NCBI RefSeq assembly: GCF_964340395.1
Contig: NC_135563.1
Span: 1,905,501-1,969,500 of the forward strand
Direction: 5' to 3'
DNA from: Glandiceps talaboti
Taxonomy: Eukaryota; Hemichordata; Enteropneusta; Spengelidae
Length of the DNA stretch: 64,000 nucleotides
The notes beneath the pieces were generated by a model. It was not told where the DNA came from, ran no database searches, and saw only the letters and a list, made by a program, of their open reading frames with translations. The position numbers and the translations under genes were made by a program. Positions 23,731 through 35,930 of this stretch are shown in pieces (position 1 is the first letter of the stretch; every line of letters begins with the position of its first letter).

Positions 23731-25062
23731 TCATCTGTAATAACAATGTGTGAAATTATAATGTCCGTGAACTTGTCCGTACGGTGAAGCAGAGACTGGG
23801 TAACCTCCATAATTGTAAGTCACTGGACGGTAGGTTGGTAATTTCGGAATGTAGGTGGCATTCATTGGTGAAATTGAATGATACGGTAAGGGAACAGCTG
23901 TCGTTGGATAAGACATCGGCATCATTGTGTAAGACGGAGTAGGTTGTAATCTGACGGTGGTCATTGGTTGGGGCTGAGAAGACGTTGTCATCACTCGCGG
24001 TGGGTAAACTGTTGAATGGGAAGTCCTCAATGGAGATGTATGCATTGAATTGAAGTAACTCAGTGGTGAAACCTGGGTGTCAGGGTCAGCTTCTGAATGT
24101 GAATCATCTTTGCGTTGTCTTTTCCATTTCATTCTACGGTTCTGAAACCAGGTTTTGATCTGCAATGTGATCAAATAAAAATATCGGTGAGGGGCAATGT
24201 AACACAGTAAAATATAACCGATTCGAGATCTTCTGTACAGGACACTACAGACCTGGCACCAGAATTCAGAATACCACTATAGTGGTCTGAGGAACAAATA
24301 AGCTTAGGACCAGCATGTCTGCTTTGTAAGGATAGCGTTCGATATGAAATACGACCATGGATGAATGAATATATAAACATATATTAGCGATGAACATTAC
24401 TAAATTTACCTGTATATCTGACAGTCCAATCTTCTCAGCAAATTCTTCTCTTTCTGTAGTGGAAAGGTACTTCTGTTCTCTAAACATCTTCTCTAGTTTT
24501 AGTACTTGGTCATTGCTGAAGGCCGTGCGAGCTCGTTTACGTCTAGTTCGACGTCCATCATTGGTGCAGTCAGAACCGTCTTCAGATGCTAAAGTAGAGT
24601 AAGATTATATTATTCAATTAGTCACCATATAACAATCAAACAACTATGTCGTTACATACTATGTTTACAGTGCTGTATTAGCCAAACTTGGAGAGGGTCT
24701 CAATCTTGTGTTTAAGTGGTCGATATGCACATACTAGTATACCATCTATACTATCTGGACAAGACATTTAGGAAAATGACCTTCTACCTGCTATGGATAT
24801 ACGAAAATGAAACTAAAAACTTGATGAAAACGAATGTAATATACAGAATATCGCATGACTACTTACGTGTTGGAGAACTGCTACTATAACCAATATCGGA
24901 ACTACCCGATTCAGAAACTTCTTCATCCAAAGGATTAGAAATGAATTTTCCATCGTACGTGGATGAAGTTTCAGCGAGAATGACGGCAACTTCGTAATCG
25001 CCAGATTTAGACCTAGTCTCGGAGTGATCTTTGGAAGTAGTTGTGGAGTTGTCGTTTGCCAT
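23731..25062 (-). CDS. Vent-like NK-class homeobox gene D (3 exons)
   Basis: Minus-strand coding exons 25062-24867, 24588-24410 and 24159-23731 give 267 residues, 266 of them identical to gene C (Gly21 replaces Asp). The homeodomain is residues 82-141 with Thr47, Gln50 and Asn51. Splice sites are GTAAGT/TAG for intron 1 and GTAAAT/CAG for intron 2. Intron 2 (250 bp) is unrelated to that of C, B or A and contains a palindrome ACCACTATAGTGGT near 24274. One base of exon 3 (24019) agrees with B and not C; it could be a private change in C. All reading frames and splice sites are intact, so D is probably a working gene. Its upstream modules P3, E5, F3, E6 and E7 all point toward it on the minus strand. 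Confidence 0.9.
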
Positions 25063-25156
25063 GATGTAGTCTATATAACTTTGAGGTAGATACTTGAATG
25101 GTGATTTCTCTTCTAGTGCTGAGAGCTATCTGAAGTACTGATTAATATGTGTTGTC

Positions 25157-25163
25157 TTTATAA
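25157..25163 (-). promoter_or_regulatory. TATA box of gene D
   Basis: TATAAAG on the minus strand, in the same place relative to the start codon as in gene C. Confidence 0.5.
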
Positions 25164-25192
25164 TATACGAAGATGCATATAATTTGCATAAA

Positions 25193-25380
25193 GTTAGTTA
25201 TTCTAATGAGATCGTAAAACAAGAAAGTGTGAAAACGTTGTATCTAAGGGGTGAATACAATCAGGAAGATTATTTCAAAGATAACGTAGTTTGTCACCTT
25301 TCCTCGTTTGTAAGTGTCAATGATTTAATTGTACCCAAATATTCCTCTATAGTTGACAAATTTGAGAAGTGTTTGAAAAT
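25193..25380 (-). promoter_or_regulatory. Conserved proximal promoter block with POU octamer, gene D
   Basis: Inverted copy of the gene C block, octamer at 25193-25200. Almost identical to the gene C block throughout, as part of the inverted duplication. Confidence 0.7.
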
Positions 25381-25449
25381 CTGCGTTGTAATTCGTAGAA
25401 ACAATAGAACAATGTCTAAGAAATAATTACGGAGACAATATGTTTATAT

Positions 25450-25483
25450 AGTATGGCGCCAGCATTTGACATTTTGTCTGCAA
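25450..25483 (-). promoter_or_regulatory. Proximal module P, copy 3: CAGAC-N15-GGCGCC
   Basis: On the minus strand CAGAC (25480-25476) precedes GGCGCC (25460-25455) by exactly 15 bp, 393 bp before the start codon of D. The spacer differs from those of B and C, and the site lies just outside the well-conserved arm of the inverted duplication, so its retention is notable. Confidence 0.75.
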
Positions 25484-25813
25484 CGATTCAAAACGTAGCA
25501 GCCACAGCGAATTACGTTCAAACGTTTTACAACAATTAAATCGTTTTAAGAGTAAAAATATCTGACGTCTATCTTTAATAACGTTAAATTGTCAAAAGCT
25601 GAGTTTATATTCAGACCACTAAATGAGGTTTATAAATATGTTGTTTACACTCCAATAGTAGTATAATGCTAATGTTGATGCACACCTCCATCTATTTTAT
25701 ATATACCTTCTCGTGTTGTTAGCATGGTGGATAGTCTGTTATGGTATGTTACACCGTTTATATCTGCCATACTCCTAGCCATCGTATCCAATACGATATG
25801 AGGACCAGGAGGT
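25484..25813. other. Spacer upstream of gene D
   Basis: AT-rich non-coding DNA, nothing recognised. Confidence 0.4.
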
Positions 25814-26135
25814 AATAATAATAATAATAATAATAATGATAATAATAATAAACTTTATTTTAACTCTATAGCCTTGATAGGTATACGCCTCTTTTCACAA
25901 GGGTTGGACATAAAAAGACGAAAATATTTATATACAAGGATAACTACAACACAGGAGATACGTCACAAAGTTACATAAAGAACGAAACTAAGAATTATGT
26001 GTAAAGCTTTGTAGATAAAATTTATAACAAGCTTGCTTAAAAGCTCTAAGACTTGTACAACTCATTATTGCAATAGGTAATTCGTTGTACAAGTACGGCA
26101 GGTAACGATGTAACACAACAGGGTAGTAAACAGAC
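25814..26135 (-). mobile_element. 3' end of a LINE retrotransposon
   Basis: On the minus strand a short frame (about 26115-26005) reads YLPYLYNELPIAIM and SLRAFKQACYKFYLQ, the style of the extreme C-terminus of LINE ORF2 proteins. It is followed by a 3' UTR ending in AATAAAGTTTATTATT and a TTA/ATT microsatellite tail at 25814-25852. Only the last 320 bp are present, a typical 5'-truncated insertion. Confidence 0.6.
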
Positions 26136-26400
26136 TACTGTACATGGTTGATGGCATAACAAAGAACATTATTATGTTAAAGAATTGTTTATGTATTATG
26201 ACTAAAACCAGGTTTGAGGTTCTACTAAGAGCAAGTATGATTCATTACGTAAAACACAACATGGTTGTTAAATATAGCAAAATGACACCCTCATGCAATC
26301 AACAAATGCGTGCAGTACAACATCCAACCTTTCTCCTTTTTCTGAACTAGTGCTGAAGGCTGAACGTACATATCGACAATATGGTATATAGTACAACTAA
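26136..26400. other. Spacer
   Basis: No recognised feature; a short plus-strand frame at 26144-26350 has no recognisable product. Confidence 0.35.
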
Positions 26401-26401
26401 C

Positions 26402-26410
26402 CCCCCCCCA

Positions 26411-26458
<48 letters not shown>

Positions 26459-26464
26459 ACACAC

Positions 26465-26530
<66 letters not shown>
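26402..26530. repeat. (CA)n microsatellite
   Basis: CA dinucleotides with a CATA interruption, preceded by a short run of C. Confidence 0.97.
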
Positions 26531-26531
<1 letters not shown>

Positions 26532-26764
26532 GTTTATTGTCGTTTGCTGTCAACTTAACCATATACACATCATCAGATACTTGCCTTTGCTACAAAAATA
26601 CATAAGGTTATTTTTAACGAAACGTTCTAAATTTCAGTGGTATATACATATATACATACAGATCGTGAGAGTAACCAAAGACGTAAAGGCCGGGATTATA
26701 CAGTAGCTTGTACAAATGTCATATAAACTGTTCAAAATTGTTTAACACATACCTGACAAGTGTT

Positions 26765-26900
26765 ATCTCATCGCTAATTCCTCAGAGAAGTGCCGCTGGC
26801 GCCATGCAATAAAAACAAGCTTCCTAACTATTGAAAAACAACAATAGATCATTATTGTCTGTCTAACTGTGTCTTACACTTTCTCACAATATTGACTATT
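26765..26900 (-). promoter_or_regulatory. Conserved module E, copy 5 (gene D, near)
   Basis: Minus-strand copy with GGCGCC at 26798-26803, TTGTTTTTATTGCA, AGACAGACAATAATGATC and GAGAAAGTGTAAGACACAG, about 1.7 kb upstream of gene D. Pairs with copy 3 of gene C by shared sequence beyond the palindrome. Confidence 0.65.
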
Positions 26901-27539
26901 ATTATACAAACTACATGACAAAGACTAGACTCCACAAAGAATCGAAATCCATGATAAGCAGTGACCTGCATGTATTTGCAGTGCAATTGTTGACTAGAAC
27001 TGATAAATATTTCTGTCTCATTTTTCAGTATATACATGTAAATATATGGTTTACAAAAAGTTCTATATTTCACGGGATACCTTTATACGATAGCCAACAT
27101 GTCACTTCGTTTAATTTCAGATATACTGGATAAATATGTGGAACTACGTGGTTAGACCATTTATCACGTGATAAAACACTGTGACTGAAACAAGTTTATA
27201 TCAAGAGTCATCTGAATAACGTGAGAAAGGAAAAAAAATACCCTCAAAACATCCCACCCCACTTTCTATAGACGTGAGGCTAGCTATGAAAATATTATAC
27301 ATGAAGAGAGCGAATATGACCGCCTGGTAAAACGTTGCATCTATGTCTATAACGAACAATTACAAGAAGTACGATCGAAAATAAAAAGGGTTATCCGTTC
27401 ACGTTTCTTTTTTATATGTTGGGGGGGTGGGGGGTTCTCGGTACCCTGTGGTATCTGGTACCGGACACATTATTTAAGGAGATGGGGTAAATGAAATAAT
27501 CTAAAATGCAAATCATTGTATCTATCCACACTTCATACA
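26901..27539. other. Spacer between modules E5 and F3
   Basis: Non-coding. A G-rich stretch lies at 27419-27436. No gene recognised. Confidence 0.4.
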
Positions 27540-27790
27540 ATATAGTTGTTATTTTAGAATGGGTATCGACAAGTCGAAGTGTTAAATGCTTTTATTACAC
27601 CATAACGCCCTCTATTGTGTCTGTCCATACAGTCATTGAATTGTATAGGAGGAGTCAATGTAGTATTGTCATGGCAAAAGAGTCAGCAGACGATTTTCTC
27701 ACCTGACTGGCGCCAGCGGCATGTCACAGAGAGACCAGGAAAAGTGTAACCAATCTCACAAAATGATGTCTTATTTGTTGATTTACGCTG
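27540..27790 (-). promoter_or_regulatory. Conserved module F, copy 3 (gene D)
   Basis: Minus-strand copy with GGCGCC at 27709-27714 followed after 17 bp by GTCTG. Over about 110 bp it is almost identical to copy 1 of gene B. Its upstream flank (ACATCATTTTGT, TTACACTTTTCCTGG) matches the gene C copy. Confidence 0.7.
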
Positions 27791-28431
27791 TATTTGTCAA
27801 ATCAATGTATCAAGCTACTGTGTGAATAAGTATATGTCATTGCAAGGTCCAAAACCATTGACCACAAACTAGTTTAAGAATTTAACAAATTACTCACTGT
27901 AGATGTCCATTTATACATATCCCCTAATTTCAGGATACAGAGAAAAAACAAACGTACAAATTTCATATATGTAAATATTGTAAGTTTTCAAGGTATTTTT
28001 TAAGTCACATAACACTATCAGTTTTTTTGTAAATACATATAAAAATGAACAAGGGTAGATAGTATATAACCTTAGTTCTGTAGCGAACATTAACCAGAAT
28101 ATATTTTGACAAATAATCTATCGTGGAAAAATTCAAAATTTGAAATCATGTTATGTTACCAATGTTACGTTGTTGCATAATGAAACCAGACAAAAAGTTA
28201 CTGTTAATGATTATCCAAACGGTCTTGCACACGATTCAATTTAGATTTACAATAAGAAATAAGATCGAATTCACAAATATTTCTAATAAGTTTTGTTACT
28301 CACATAATTCGTCCAATGTGTATTTATCTATCATGACATACTATTTATGAAGGATTATTAGATGATATATGTTATACATTACACTAATTAACCGTTAGAA
28401 AATAAAACTTTTACAAAGTACCAGTCTGTTC
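27791..28431. other. Spacer distal to F3
   Basis: AT-rich, nothing recognised. Confidence 0.35.
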
Positions 28432-28558
28432 ACTTTGTTGTATATGTTGAACATTTCAGGTGCTAGGAGACGAAAACTGATTATGTCGACCAGCTGTATA
28501 TGTTGAACATTTCAGGTGCTAGGAGACTAAAACTGATTATGTCGACCAGCTGTATATG
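28432..28558. repeat. 59-bp tandem duplication
   Basis: Two near-perfect copies containing GTATATGTTGAACATTTCAG and ATTATGTCGACCAGCT, then a partial third copy. Confidence 0.9.
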
Positions 28559-28944
28559 CTGAACGATATGTTGTACATACGTAGGATTTGATTTTTTCAT
28601 ATATTCACCGATGTCGTTTGTTGATAGACATTCGATATTTTGTAACGATTTTTCGCTTTGAAAAGAAATCGTTGACATAAATCAGTCACTTAAGTCTGAA
28701 AAGAGATTCAATGTTTTATATTGGGAAAAATCATACTTGATTGAATGGGTAAAGTGCATTGAGTCGAGGAGATATGACTGGGTGTGCCAAGTAAGTGTAA
28801 TTGGTTTCAGCCAATCACAACGCACTGGAGGATCAATATTGATTGTTCCACACATGGTGAATAACACCCTTTCTGAGAGAGCGATAGGTGTTAAAACTCT
28901 TTACTGATTTTGAAGTGGGGTACCTGTCCCGATCTATTATCTTA

Positions 28945-29050
28945 CCACCTCTGGCGCCTTGCAATAAAAACAAATTTCGTAGCCAATAGAAAACGACAAA
29001 ATGCCGGTATTGTCTAAATTGTCTTTACACATTATCAACAATTAGTGTCA
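28945..29050 (-). promoter_or_regulatory. Conserved module E, copy 6 (gene D, distal, diverged)
   Basis: GGCGCC at 28953-28958 followed by TTGCAATAAAAACAAAT, then TGTCTAAATTGTCTTTACAC in place of the more usual GTCTGTCTAACTGTGTC. Clearly related but decayed relative to copies 2-5. Confidence 0.55.
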
Positions 29051-30107
29051 CATAACAAAAGACAAGCAAAAACAGGATTTGGAGACGAATCTGTGTTTAT
29101 TTCACATTTGGATTATGGTAAACAACTTTAGTTTAGTTGTGACGTATATCGTGGATCTTTTAGACGATCTCCCCATATACAACCATGCGTATATCGAGAA
29201 TAGACCTACACATTTACACCACTAGGTCTCTTTCTGCAATAGACAGTTTTAAGATCCTGGACGTAAAACCCACTTTGTCAAGACACACATCTTCTATCAC
29301 GCACGTGACAGTGAAAATTAAATATTCCCACCACTTGCGAGAATATATACATACCATATATTATACATGTTGTGGTTAGTACTTCAATCAGGCTTGTCCT
29401 TATTAGACATAACATGGAAGTATCGCCAACAGTCGTTATATAACACTTTTTTCTGTACTTTTGATAATAATGCCACCGTTTCTGATACGTAAAATTTTTG
29501 TTTTATCCAAATTAATCCAAGTTCACTTTTACTGTAGTTATTATGCAAATTAATCCAAGTTCACTATTACTGTAGTTATTATGCACGTACATATATATTC
29601 CTTCTATGATATATGTTATCATAGACCCTCCACCCACTATGATGTTATGGAGTATAGTAAGCTTAGTGTCGAGTAAGACGATGGAATGAAGCAGTGATAG
29701 AAATGGAGGCCTTCTATCTGTTCCATGTTTACTGGTTTTACTTGTAGTTCATCTTATTCTCCTATACACCTATAATAGGGAACAAGTCGATTCATTATTA
29801 ATTAGCTGGGAAGGACCATAGACAGTGGAGGGGAGACAGACTCTAAAACAAATAACGATGTCAGTGAATCTTAGATGTCAAAGATCATGCAAATAGTCCA
29901 ATCAATTGTCAATACCGTCAACTAACTTCTCTGGTAGGTACAGACTGTAAGATACGCTGTGTCGCCCCACCCTCCCTGGCCTCCTTTCTCAGAGGAGCTG
30001 TTCGATGTGTGAGGGCGCCCCGTCACAGCGTACATTACAGACTTAGGGTGTAAAAACTGTTCACACATCTTTAGATACGCGTATTTCATTCTTTCTTTTA
30101 ATTTATA
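29051..30107. other. Spacer between modules E6 and E7
   Basis: No gene. A 50-bp segment with AATTAATCCAAGTTCACT is duplicated in tandem at about 29508-29585. An unrelated GGCGCC occurs at about 30014 in a more GC-rich stretch. Confidence 0.45.
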
Positions 30108-30215
30108 ACTCTTGGCGTCAAGCAATAAAAACCGCTTGTCAATCTTTGTAATAAGCAAGTGGTTGGCATTGTCTTTCTGAATGTGTCTTACACTTTGTCT
30201 CAATATTGACCATTA
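30108..30215 (-). promoter_or_regulatory. Conserved module E, copy 7 (gene D, most distal, diverged)
   Basis: Has GGCGTC instead of GGCGCC (30114-30119), then AAGCAATAAAAACCGCTTG, ATTGTCTTTCTGA, TGTGTCTTACACTTTGTCTC and AATATTGAC. The palindrome is broken by one change, so this copy may no longer bind the same factor. Confidence 0.5.
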
Positions 30216-30582
30216 TTGCAAAGAACAAAACAACAATAACATGGTTAGAGACGAAAGATTGACTATGCTAGGTTATAGCATAGACCCCCCACCCACGTCT
30301 ATGGTTATAGTATGGATCTCAATAATAGATCCATGGTTTAGGTAGGATCGTGACAATAATGATGAAAACAGGTGTTAGATACATTGTTACTGATAGCCAA
30401 TAGTGACTACTGTATGATTGGAACTCAAATCATCTTTGCATACAAACTAGCCTAGCCTATCTTTGATCATATCAATATGAGTTAAACACGTCCACATATT
30501 TTTCTAAAATATTACAGTTCTTATAGCATAACCATATACAACCAGTGACAGACAATCATTACAAACATACTTTCTTATTCAT
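30216..30582. other. Spacer
   Basis: Non-coding, with small repeats of GTCTATGGTTATAGTATGG type near 30290. Nothing else recognised. Confidence 0.35.
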
Positions 30583-31755
30583 ACATTCATTCATTCATTT
30601 TATTGCCAATTTAAAGTAAGTTACGATTACATAAAGACAGGAAATAAATAAACAAATTGGCAATTTGGAGTCAAAAAATAGCTTTTCGCTAATCAAGTTT
30701 GGCTCCACCTCAGAGTTCATATGCATCAACAACAATAAGGGCTACACAGAACTAGAAGAAAAATCATAATGGGAGAAAATATAAAAAAAACGAGCTAACA
30801 ATGCAAGAATAATTATATATTATATTCACTAGTTTAAATTTCGTCAAGTAGGTACTCTTTAAAAGCTTTCCTGAATAGAAGTTTTGATGTGAGACATTTC
30901 ATTTCTGTTGGCAAACTGTTCCACAATTTTGTACCTGAAAACCTGATGGAAAATTGACCTTCCATATATTGTGCTGGAGAAAGGCTTTGTAAAGTAACAG
31001 TATAATATGTTGGGGAACAACATTTCTAAATTTAAATAACATTCCTGATTTCTTCATAACACAATTTGTTACATATTCAGTGTGATCTTTCCATAATAAA
31101 TGTCTGTCAATGATAAAACCGACAAAAGAAGCTTTGTCGACCTCATTTAGAAGTTGATCATTGACGATAATAAGTGCACCATGTTTGGTAACCATTTTAC
31201 GTTTGCTATGAAATATTATGTAGTTTGTCTCCCCTGTGTTAATGGTCAACTTATTTGCATCATACCAATGTAAAACTTTCTTGAAGTGATGGTTCACAAG
31301 AGAGAAATCTATACAGCTTATCTTGTCTGGAAATCTGTGAAATAAGTTGGAGTCATCTGCAAATAAACGGAAATCAAAGTAGCTGGAAGAATTCGGGAGA
31401 TCGTTAATATAGATTTGATGAAGTAAATTGCTGACCAGATTAACGAGTGACAACTTTGAACTATGTTTCCCACGGAAACCATATTGATGTTTATAAAGTA
31501 GACGAAACTTGTTGAGAAAACCCATAAGTCTAGTAAGCTTATTCACATTCTTTTCAATTATTTTGCTAAGAACAGGCAAAACTGAAATTGGGCGGTAGTT
31601 CCCAGGTGAATTTTTTGAATCTTTTTTATAAATAGGTACTACCCTTGCTACTTTTAATGCACTGAGAAACTTACATTGTAAAAAAGATAGGTTATAAATG
31701 TAAGGTAACGGTTTTGCTATTTGATTAGCAGCTATTACAATAAGTTTGGATGGTC
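30583..31755 (-). mobile_element. Decayed LINE retrotransposon (reverse transcriptase)
   Basis: The minus-strand frame from about 31750 to 30899 encodes part of a LINE reverse transcriptase: KVARVVPIYKKDS, NYRPISVLPVLSKIIEK, QYGFRGKHSS, QIYINDLPNSSSYFDF and the catalytic LFADDSNLF box. Between SLVNLVSN and QIYINDLP a stretch of palm domain is missing compared with full-length enzymes. The usual C-terminal LWNSLP motif lies in another frame near 30930, so there is also a frameshift. The 3' UTR ends in AATAAAATGAATGAATGAATG-like sequence near 30583-30602, a microsatellite tail common in Jockey/CR1-type LINEs. It is 5'-truncated and dead. Confidence 0.8.
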
Positions 31756-32416
31756 AATTTGTTATAGAGAGGGAAAGTCAAAAAAATAAAATTTGGCAGA
31801 TAATGTTGGAACTATAGAGACATGTATGGTTTGACATTACAGGATAGTCTTATGACGTCTTTATATGTACATGGATTATCATTTTAGATCAAAGGGAGAA
31901 AAACTCCACCCAAAGGTCGGCACGTACACGTCTACCCAATAAGCGGGAGTGCAGGGGTCGCCGACATGTTCTTAGGGTTGCCACTTGAGGGCGCTATGTA
32001 GAAGTAAGCTAACTTAGTTACTTAGTACCGTGTCCACCGGCCTAACGTACAGAAATCAGTATTGTACAAACAACTGCGAATGTAGAGGATTGTTGTGACA
32101 AACAGCAATGGTACATACAAATCCACTTAGTTACTTTATTACATGACACCTTGTAGGCAATAAAAATATTGTTTTATTTAGTAAAAAGTAATTAATAAAG
32201 AAAACAATAAATATTTGTAAAGAAATGCAAATGACCTTTCCCCGTCCCTGTGGTTTATGTTGCTACATTTGTAAATACCAATTTTGATAGAAAGAGTTGT
32301 ATTACGTGTGCAAAGAAAAAGATTAATTGTACCAAAAGTAATCTGTTCTCTTAAATAACAATATTTATGATGTGTTATAGTAACATCATTACAGTAAGAC
32401 CCTATATATTTTAAGT
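31756..32416. other. Spacer between LINE and G-rich array
   Basis: No gene recognised. Confidence 0.35.
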
Positions 32417-33546
32417 ATAATGTGATGATATGCTAAAATATGCATGGGGTGGGGGTGGGGGTATAATGTGATGATATGCTAAAATATGCATGGGGTGGGG
32501 TGGGGGTATAAAGAGATGATATGCTAAAATATGCATGAGGTGGGGTGGGGGTATAAAGTGATGATATGCTAAAATATGCACGGGGTGGGGGTGGGGGTAT
32601 AAAGTGATGATATGCTAAAATATGCATGGGGTGGGAGTGGGGGTATAAAGTGATGATATGCTAAAATATGCATGGGGTGGGGGTGGGGGTATAATGTGAT
32701 GATATGCTAAAATATGCATGGGGTGGGGGTGGGGGTATAATGTGATGATATGCTAAAATATGCACGGGGTGGGGGTGGGGGTATAATGTGATGATATGCT
32801 AAAATATGGACGGGGTGGGGGTGGGGGTATAATGTGATGATATGCTAAAATATGCACGTGGTGGGGGTGGGGGTATAATGTGATGATATGCTAAAATATA
32901 CACGGGGTGGGGGTGGGGGTATAATGTGATGATATGCTAAAATATGCACGGGGTGGGGGTGGGGGTATAATGTGATGATATGCTAAAATATGCACGTGGT
33001 GGGGGTGGGGGTATAATGTGATGATATGCTAAAATATGCACGGAGTGGGGGTGGGGGTATAATGTGATGATATGCTAAAATATGCATGGGGTGGGGGTGG
33101 GGGTATAAAGTGATGATATGCTAAAATATGCATGGGTGGGGGTGGGGGTATAATGTGATGATATGCTAAAATATGCACGGGGTGGGGGTATAATGTGATG
33201 ATATGCTAAAATATGACGTGGTGGGGGTGGGGGTATAAAGTGATGATATGCTAAAATATACACGTGGTGGGGGTGGGGGTATAAAGTGATGATATGCTAA
33301 AATATGCACGTGGTGGGGGTGGGGGTATAATGTGATGATATGCTAAAATATGCACGGGGTGGGGGTGGGGGTATAATGTGATGATATGCTAAAACATGCA
33401 CGGAGTGGGGGTGGGGGTATAATGTGATGATATGCTAAAATATGCATGGGGTGGGGGTGGGGGTATAAAGTGATGATATGCTAAAATATACAAGGGATGG
33501 GGTGGGGTATAAAGTGATGATATGCTAAAATATGCAAGGGGTGGGG
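32417..33546. repeat. 47-bp G-rich minisatellite, about 24 copies
   Basis: Each unit holds TGATGATATGCTAAAATATG followed by GGGGTGGGGGTGGGGG, with slight length changes in the G tracts. The plus strand is strikingly G-rich, with three G runs per unit. Confidence 0.97.
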
Positions 33547-33975
33547 GGTCATTTTGGAAAATGTGGTCATTACTGTCGTTGTCACTTTGGCTTCGGTCAT
33601 CGGAACTTGTCAGTTTAAAAAAAACATATTCAACTCCAAAAACACCAGCCCCCATACGGTCAATTAAAAATGATCGGCTCCTGTGTACGACCTAAATGTT
33701 CTACATATTAATCCCACAAGTCATTTCTGGAAGGATCCAGAAGTTCATTAAATCACTTATATTTTGATATCAAAAACTTTAACCTTATATTACTATGGTA
33801 TATTTATACTCAACAATAAAAAATAACAATTTATGGTACAAATGCTCCAACTTAGAACAGGTCAATGTAGGATATAAAAAGCCTAAATTCTTTTAGTTAG
33901 GCCTCAGACTCCCATCCCCACCCCTTCTAACAAAATTGGAAATGTTTCCGATAGCACAATCAATTTCAAATCAGT
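33547..33975. other. Spacer
   Basis: Non-coding, nothing recognised. Confidence 0.35.
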
Positions 33976-34437
33976 TTATGTAGTAGTATGTAGTACTATG
34001 AATACAAAGCCAGTATGTTGTAGTATGTAGTGCTATGAATACAAAGTCAGTATGTAGTGCTATGAATACAATAAAGTCAGTATGTAGTAGTATGTAGTGC
34101 TATGAATACAAAGCCAGTATATAGTAATATGTAGTACTATGAATACAAAGCCAGTATGTAGTAGTATGTAGTGCTATGAATATAAGCCAGTATATAGTAG
34201 TATGTAGTGCTATGAATATAAGCCAGTATGTAGTAGTATGTAGTGCTATGAATATAAGCCAGTATGTGGTAGTATGTAGTGCTATGAATATAAGCCAGTA
34301 TATAGTAGTATGTAGTGCTATGAATATAAGCCAGTATGTAGTAGTATGTAGTGCTATGAATATAAGCCAGTATGTAGTAGTATGTAGTGCTATGAATATA
34401 AGCCAGTATGTAGTAGTATGTAGTGCTATGAATACAA
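33976..34437. repeat. 36-bp minisatellite, about 12 copies
   Basis: Unit containing TATGTAGTAGTATGTAGTGC and TATGAATATAAGCCAG, with partial units at the left edge. Frames of 132-164 residues across it are repeat artefacts. Confidence 0.95.
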
Positions 34438-35019
34438 AGACTGTAGTTAAGAAAAATCGTTCTTTTGTTGACACTGTTACCTTATTATTTTCTACATCAA
34501 AAATTCTTCCATTTCTCAATTTGATCATTGAATTTTTTTTAAATTTAAAAAAAAAGAGAGAAATATTTGTATAATGGGGTACAAACAAGCCCATTAAATT
34601 TCAATGCCTTTATATTATTAATATCAACGTGTGTTTCAAACCGTATAAAACCATGAAGAAATGTTGGTAATACCAAAAGACAAAACGGACAAGAAGGATA
34701 TCAGTGGACCCTTCTACTATATTAAATGTGAGGGTTGTAGTGATAGTCAGTGTTATCAGGACTATATAGGGGAAACGGGAGAGGTTCAGGCACACCTTTC
34801 CAATAGTTGGTAGTGTTGGAAATTGAAAAGTTGAAACTTCACAAGAAATGGCTAATACTACACAGCTTAACCTACACAGAGTTAGGCCCATTAAGAGTGA
34901 AATCGATTTAGTCAGATGAGAACTAAAATAGCTCAACCCCGTAAAAAAATTAAGTTTAAAAAAAAAAATCCTACATTGAACTATAGATCTCGCCCCCTTA
35001 TTCATCTCGCCCCCTCCCT
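34438..35019. other. Spacer upstream of the MITE
   Basis: A minus-strand frame at 34610-35005 has no recognisable domain or splice context; left uncalled. Confidence 0.35.
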
Positions 35020-35918
35020 TAGGGAGCCATCATCATTTACGACCTGGGGGTCGGAGGAATGTAGGGGGGGGGGTCATTCAAAAACTGGGGAGTGAAGGGG
35101 GTACCCAAAAACTGGGGAGTGAAAGGTGGGGGGGGGGGAGCTACTCAAAATTTGGCATGTTAAAAAAGCACCAGAAGGCAGTCTTTTAGTCCTTGAATTT
35201 CAAAAATCTTCGGGAATGGGAGAGGAAAACAAAACCCCCTCCCGTACCCACCCAACCCTTTGACTCCCTCAACCTTTGATTTATCTAATCATGTTATAAG
35301 GAAATTCAAATTTAAAATAAAAAGTTTGATATTGTATGTATGTATGTATGTATGTATGTATGTATGTATGTATGTATGTATTTATAATGTATGTATGTAT
35401 GTATGTATGTATGTATGTATGTGTGTATGTATGTATGTATGTATGTATGTATGTATGTATGTATGTATGTATGTATGTATGTATGTATGTATGTATGTAT
35501 GTATGTATGTATGTATGTATGTATGTATGTATGTATGTATGTATGTATGTATGTATGTATGTATGTATGTATGTATGTATGTATGTATGTATGTATGTAT
35601 GTATGTATGTATGTATGTATGTATGTATGTATGTATGTATGTATGTATGCATATGTATACATGTATGTGGTGTTTCAATGGAACACTCAACCTCAATTTG
35701 TAAAATGTTTGTAATGTTTGTAGCCATTAACAGTTAATGAATTATGATTGTAAAATGGTGGGGGAGGGGGGTTATGAAAACAATTTGTGTCAAGGAGGGG
35801 GTTACGAAAATATTTCAAGCCAGGTGGTGGTGGGGGGGGGGTGTCACTCAAATTTGAGGATTTTCAAAGTAATTCCTCCGACCCTCCCCCCCGATCGTAA
35901 ATAATGATGGCTTCCTTA
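35020..35918. mobile_element. MITE-like element with about 45-bp inverted ends
   Basis: Left end GAGCCATCATCATTTACGAC then GTCGGAGGAAT (35023-35060); right end is the inverted counterpart (GTCGGAGGAATT near 35870-35883 and GAAGCCATCATTATTTACGA near 35895-35915). The interior holds G-rich stretches and a long ATGT microsatellite, with no coding capacity. It ends within 20 bp of the CCAAT box of CACUL1. I cannot identify a clean target-site duplication. Confidence 0.6.
35334..35649. repeat. (ATGT)n microsatellite, about 78 units
   Basis: Nearly pure ATGT repeat inside the MITE-like element. The open frames on both strands are artefacts. Confidence 0.98.
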
Positions 35919-35930
35919 CCCTAGCGTTCC

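Larger units (their letters stand above)
23228..25382 (-). repeat. Right arm of the C/D inverted duplication
   Basis: Inverted match to 17450-19443 covering 3' UTR, exons, intron 1 and the promoter block. Similarity fades just upstream of the promoter block, near 25382. The arms are separated by about 3.8 kb. Confidence 0.85.
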
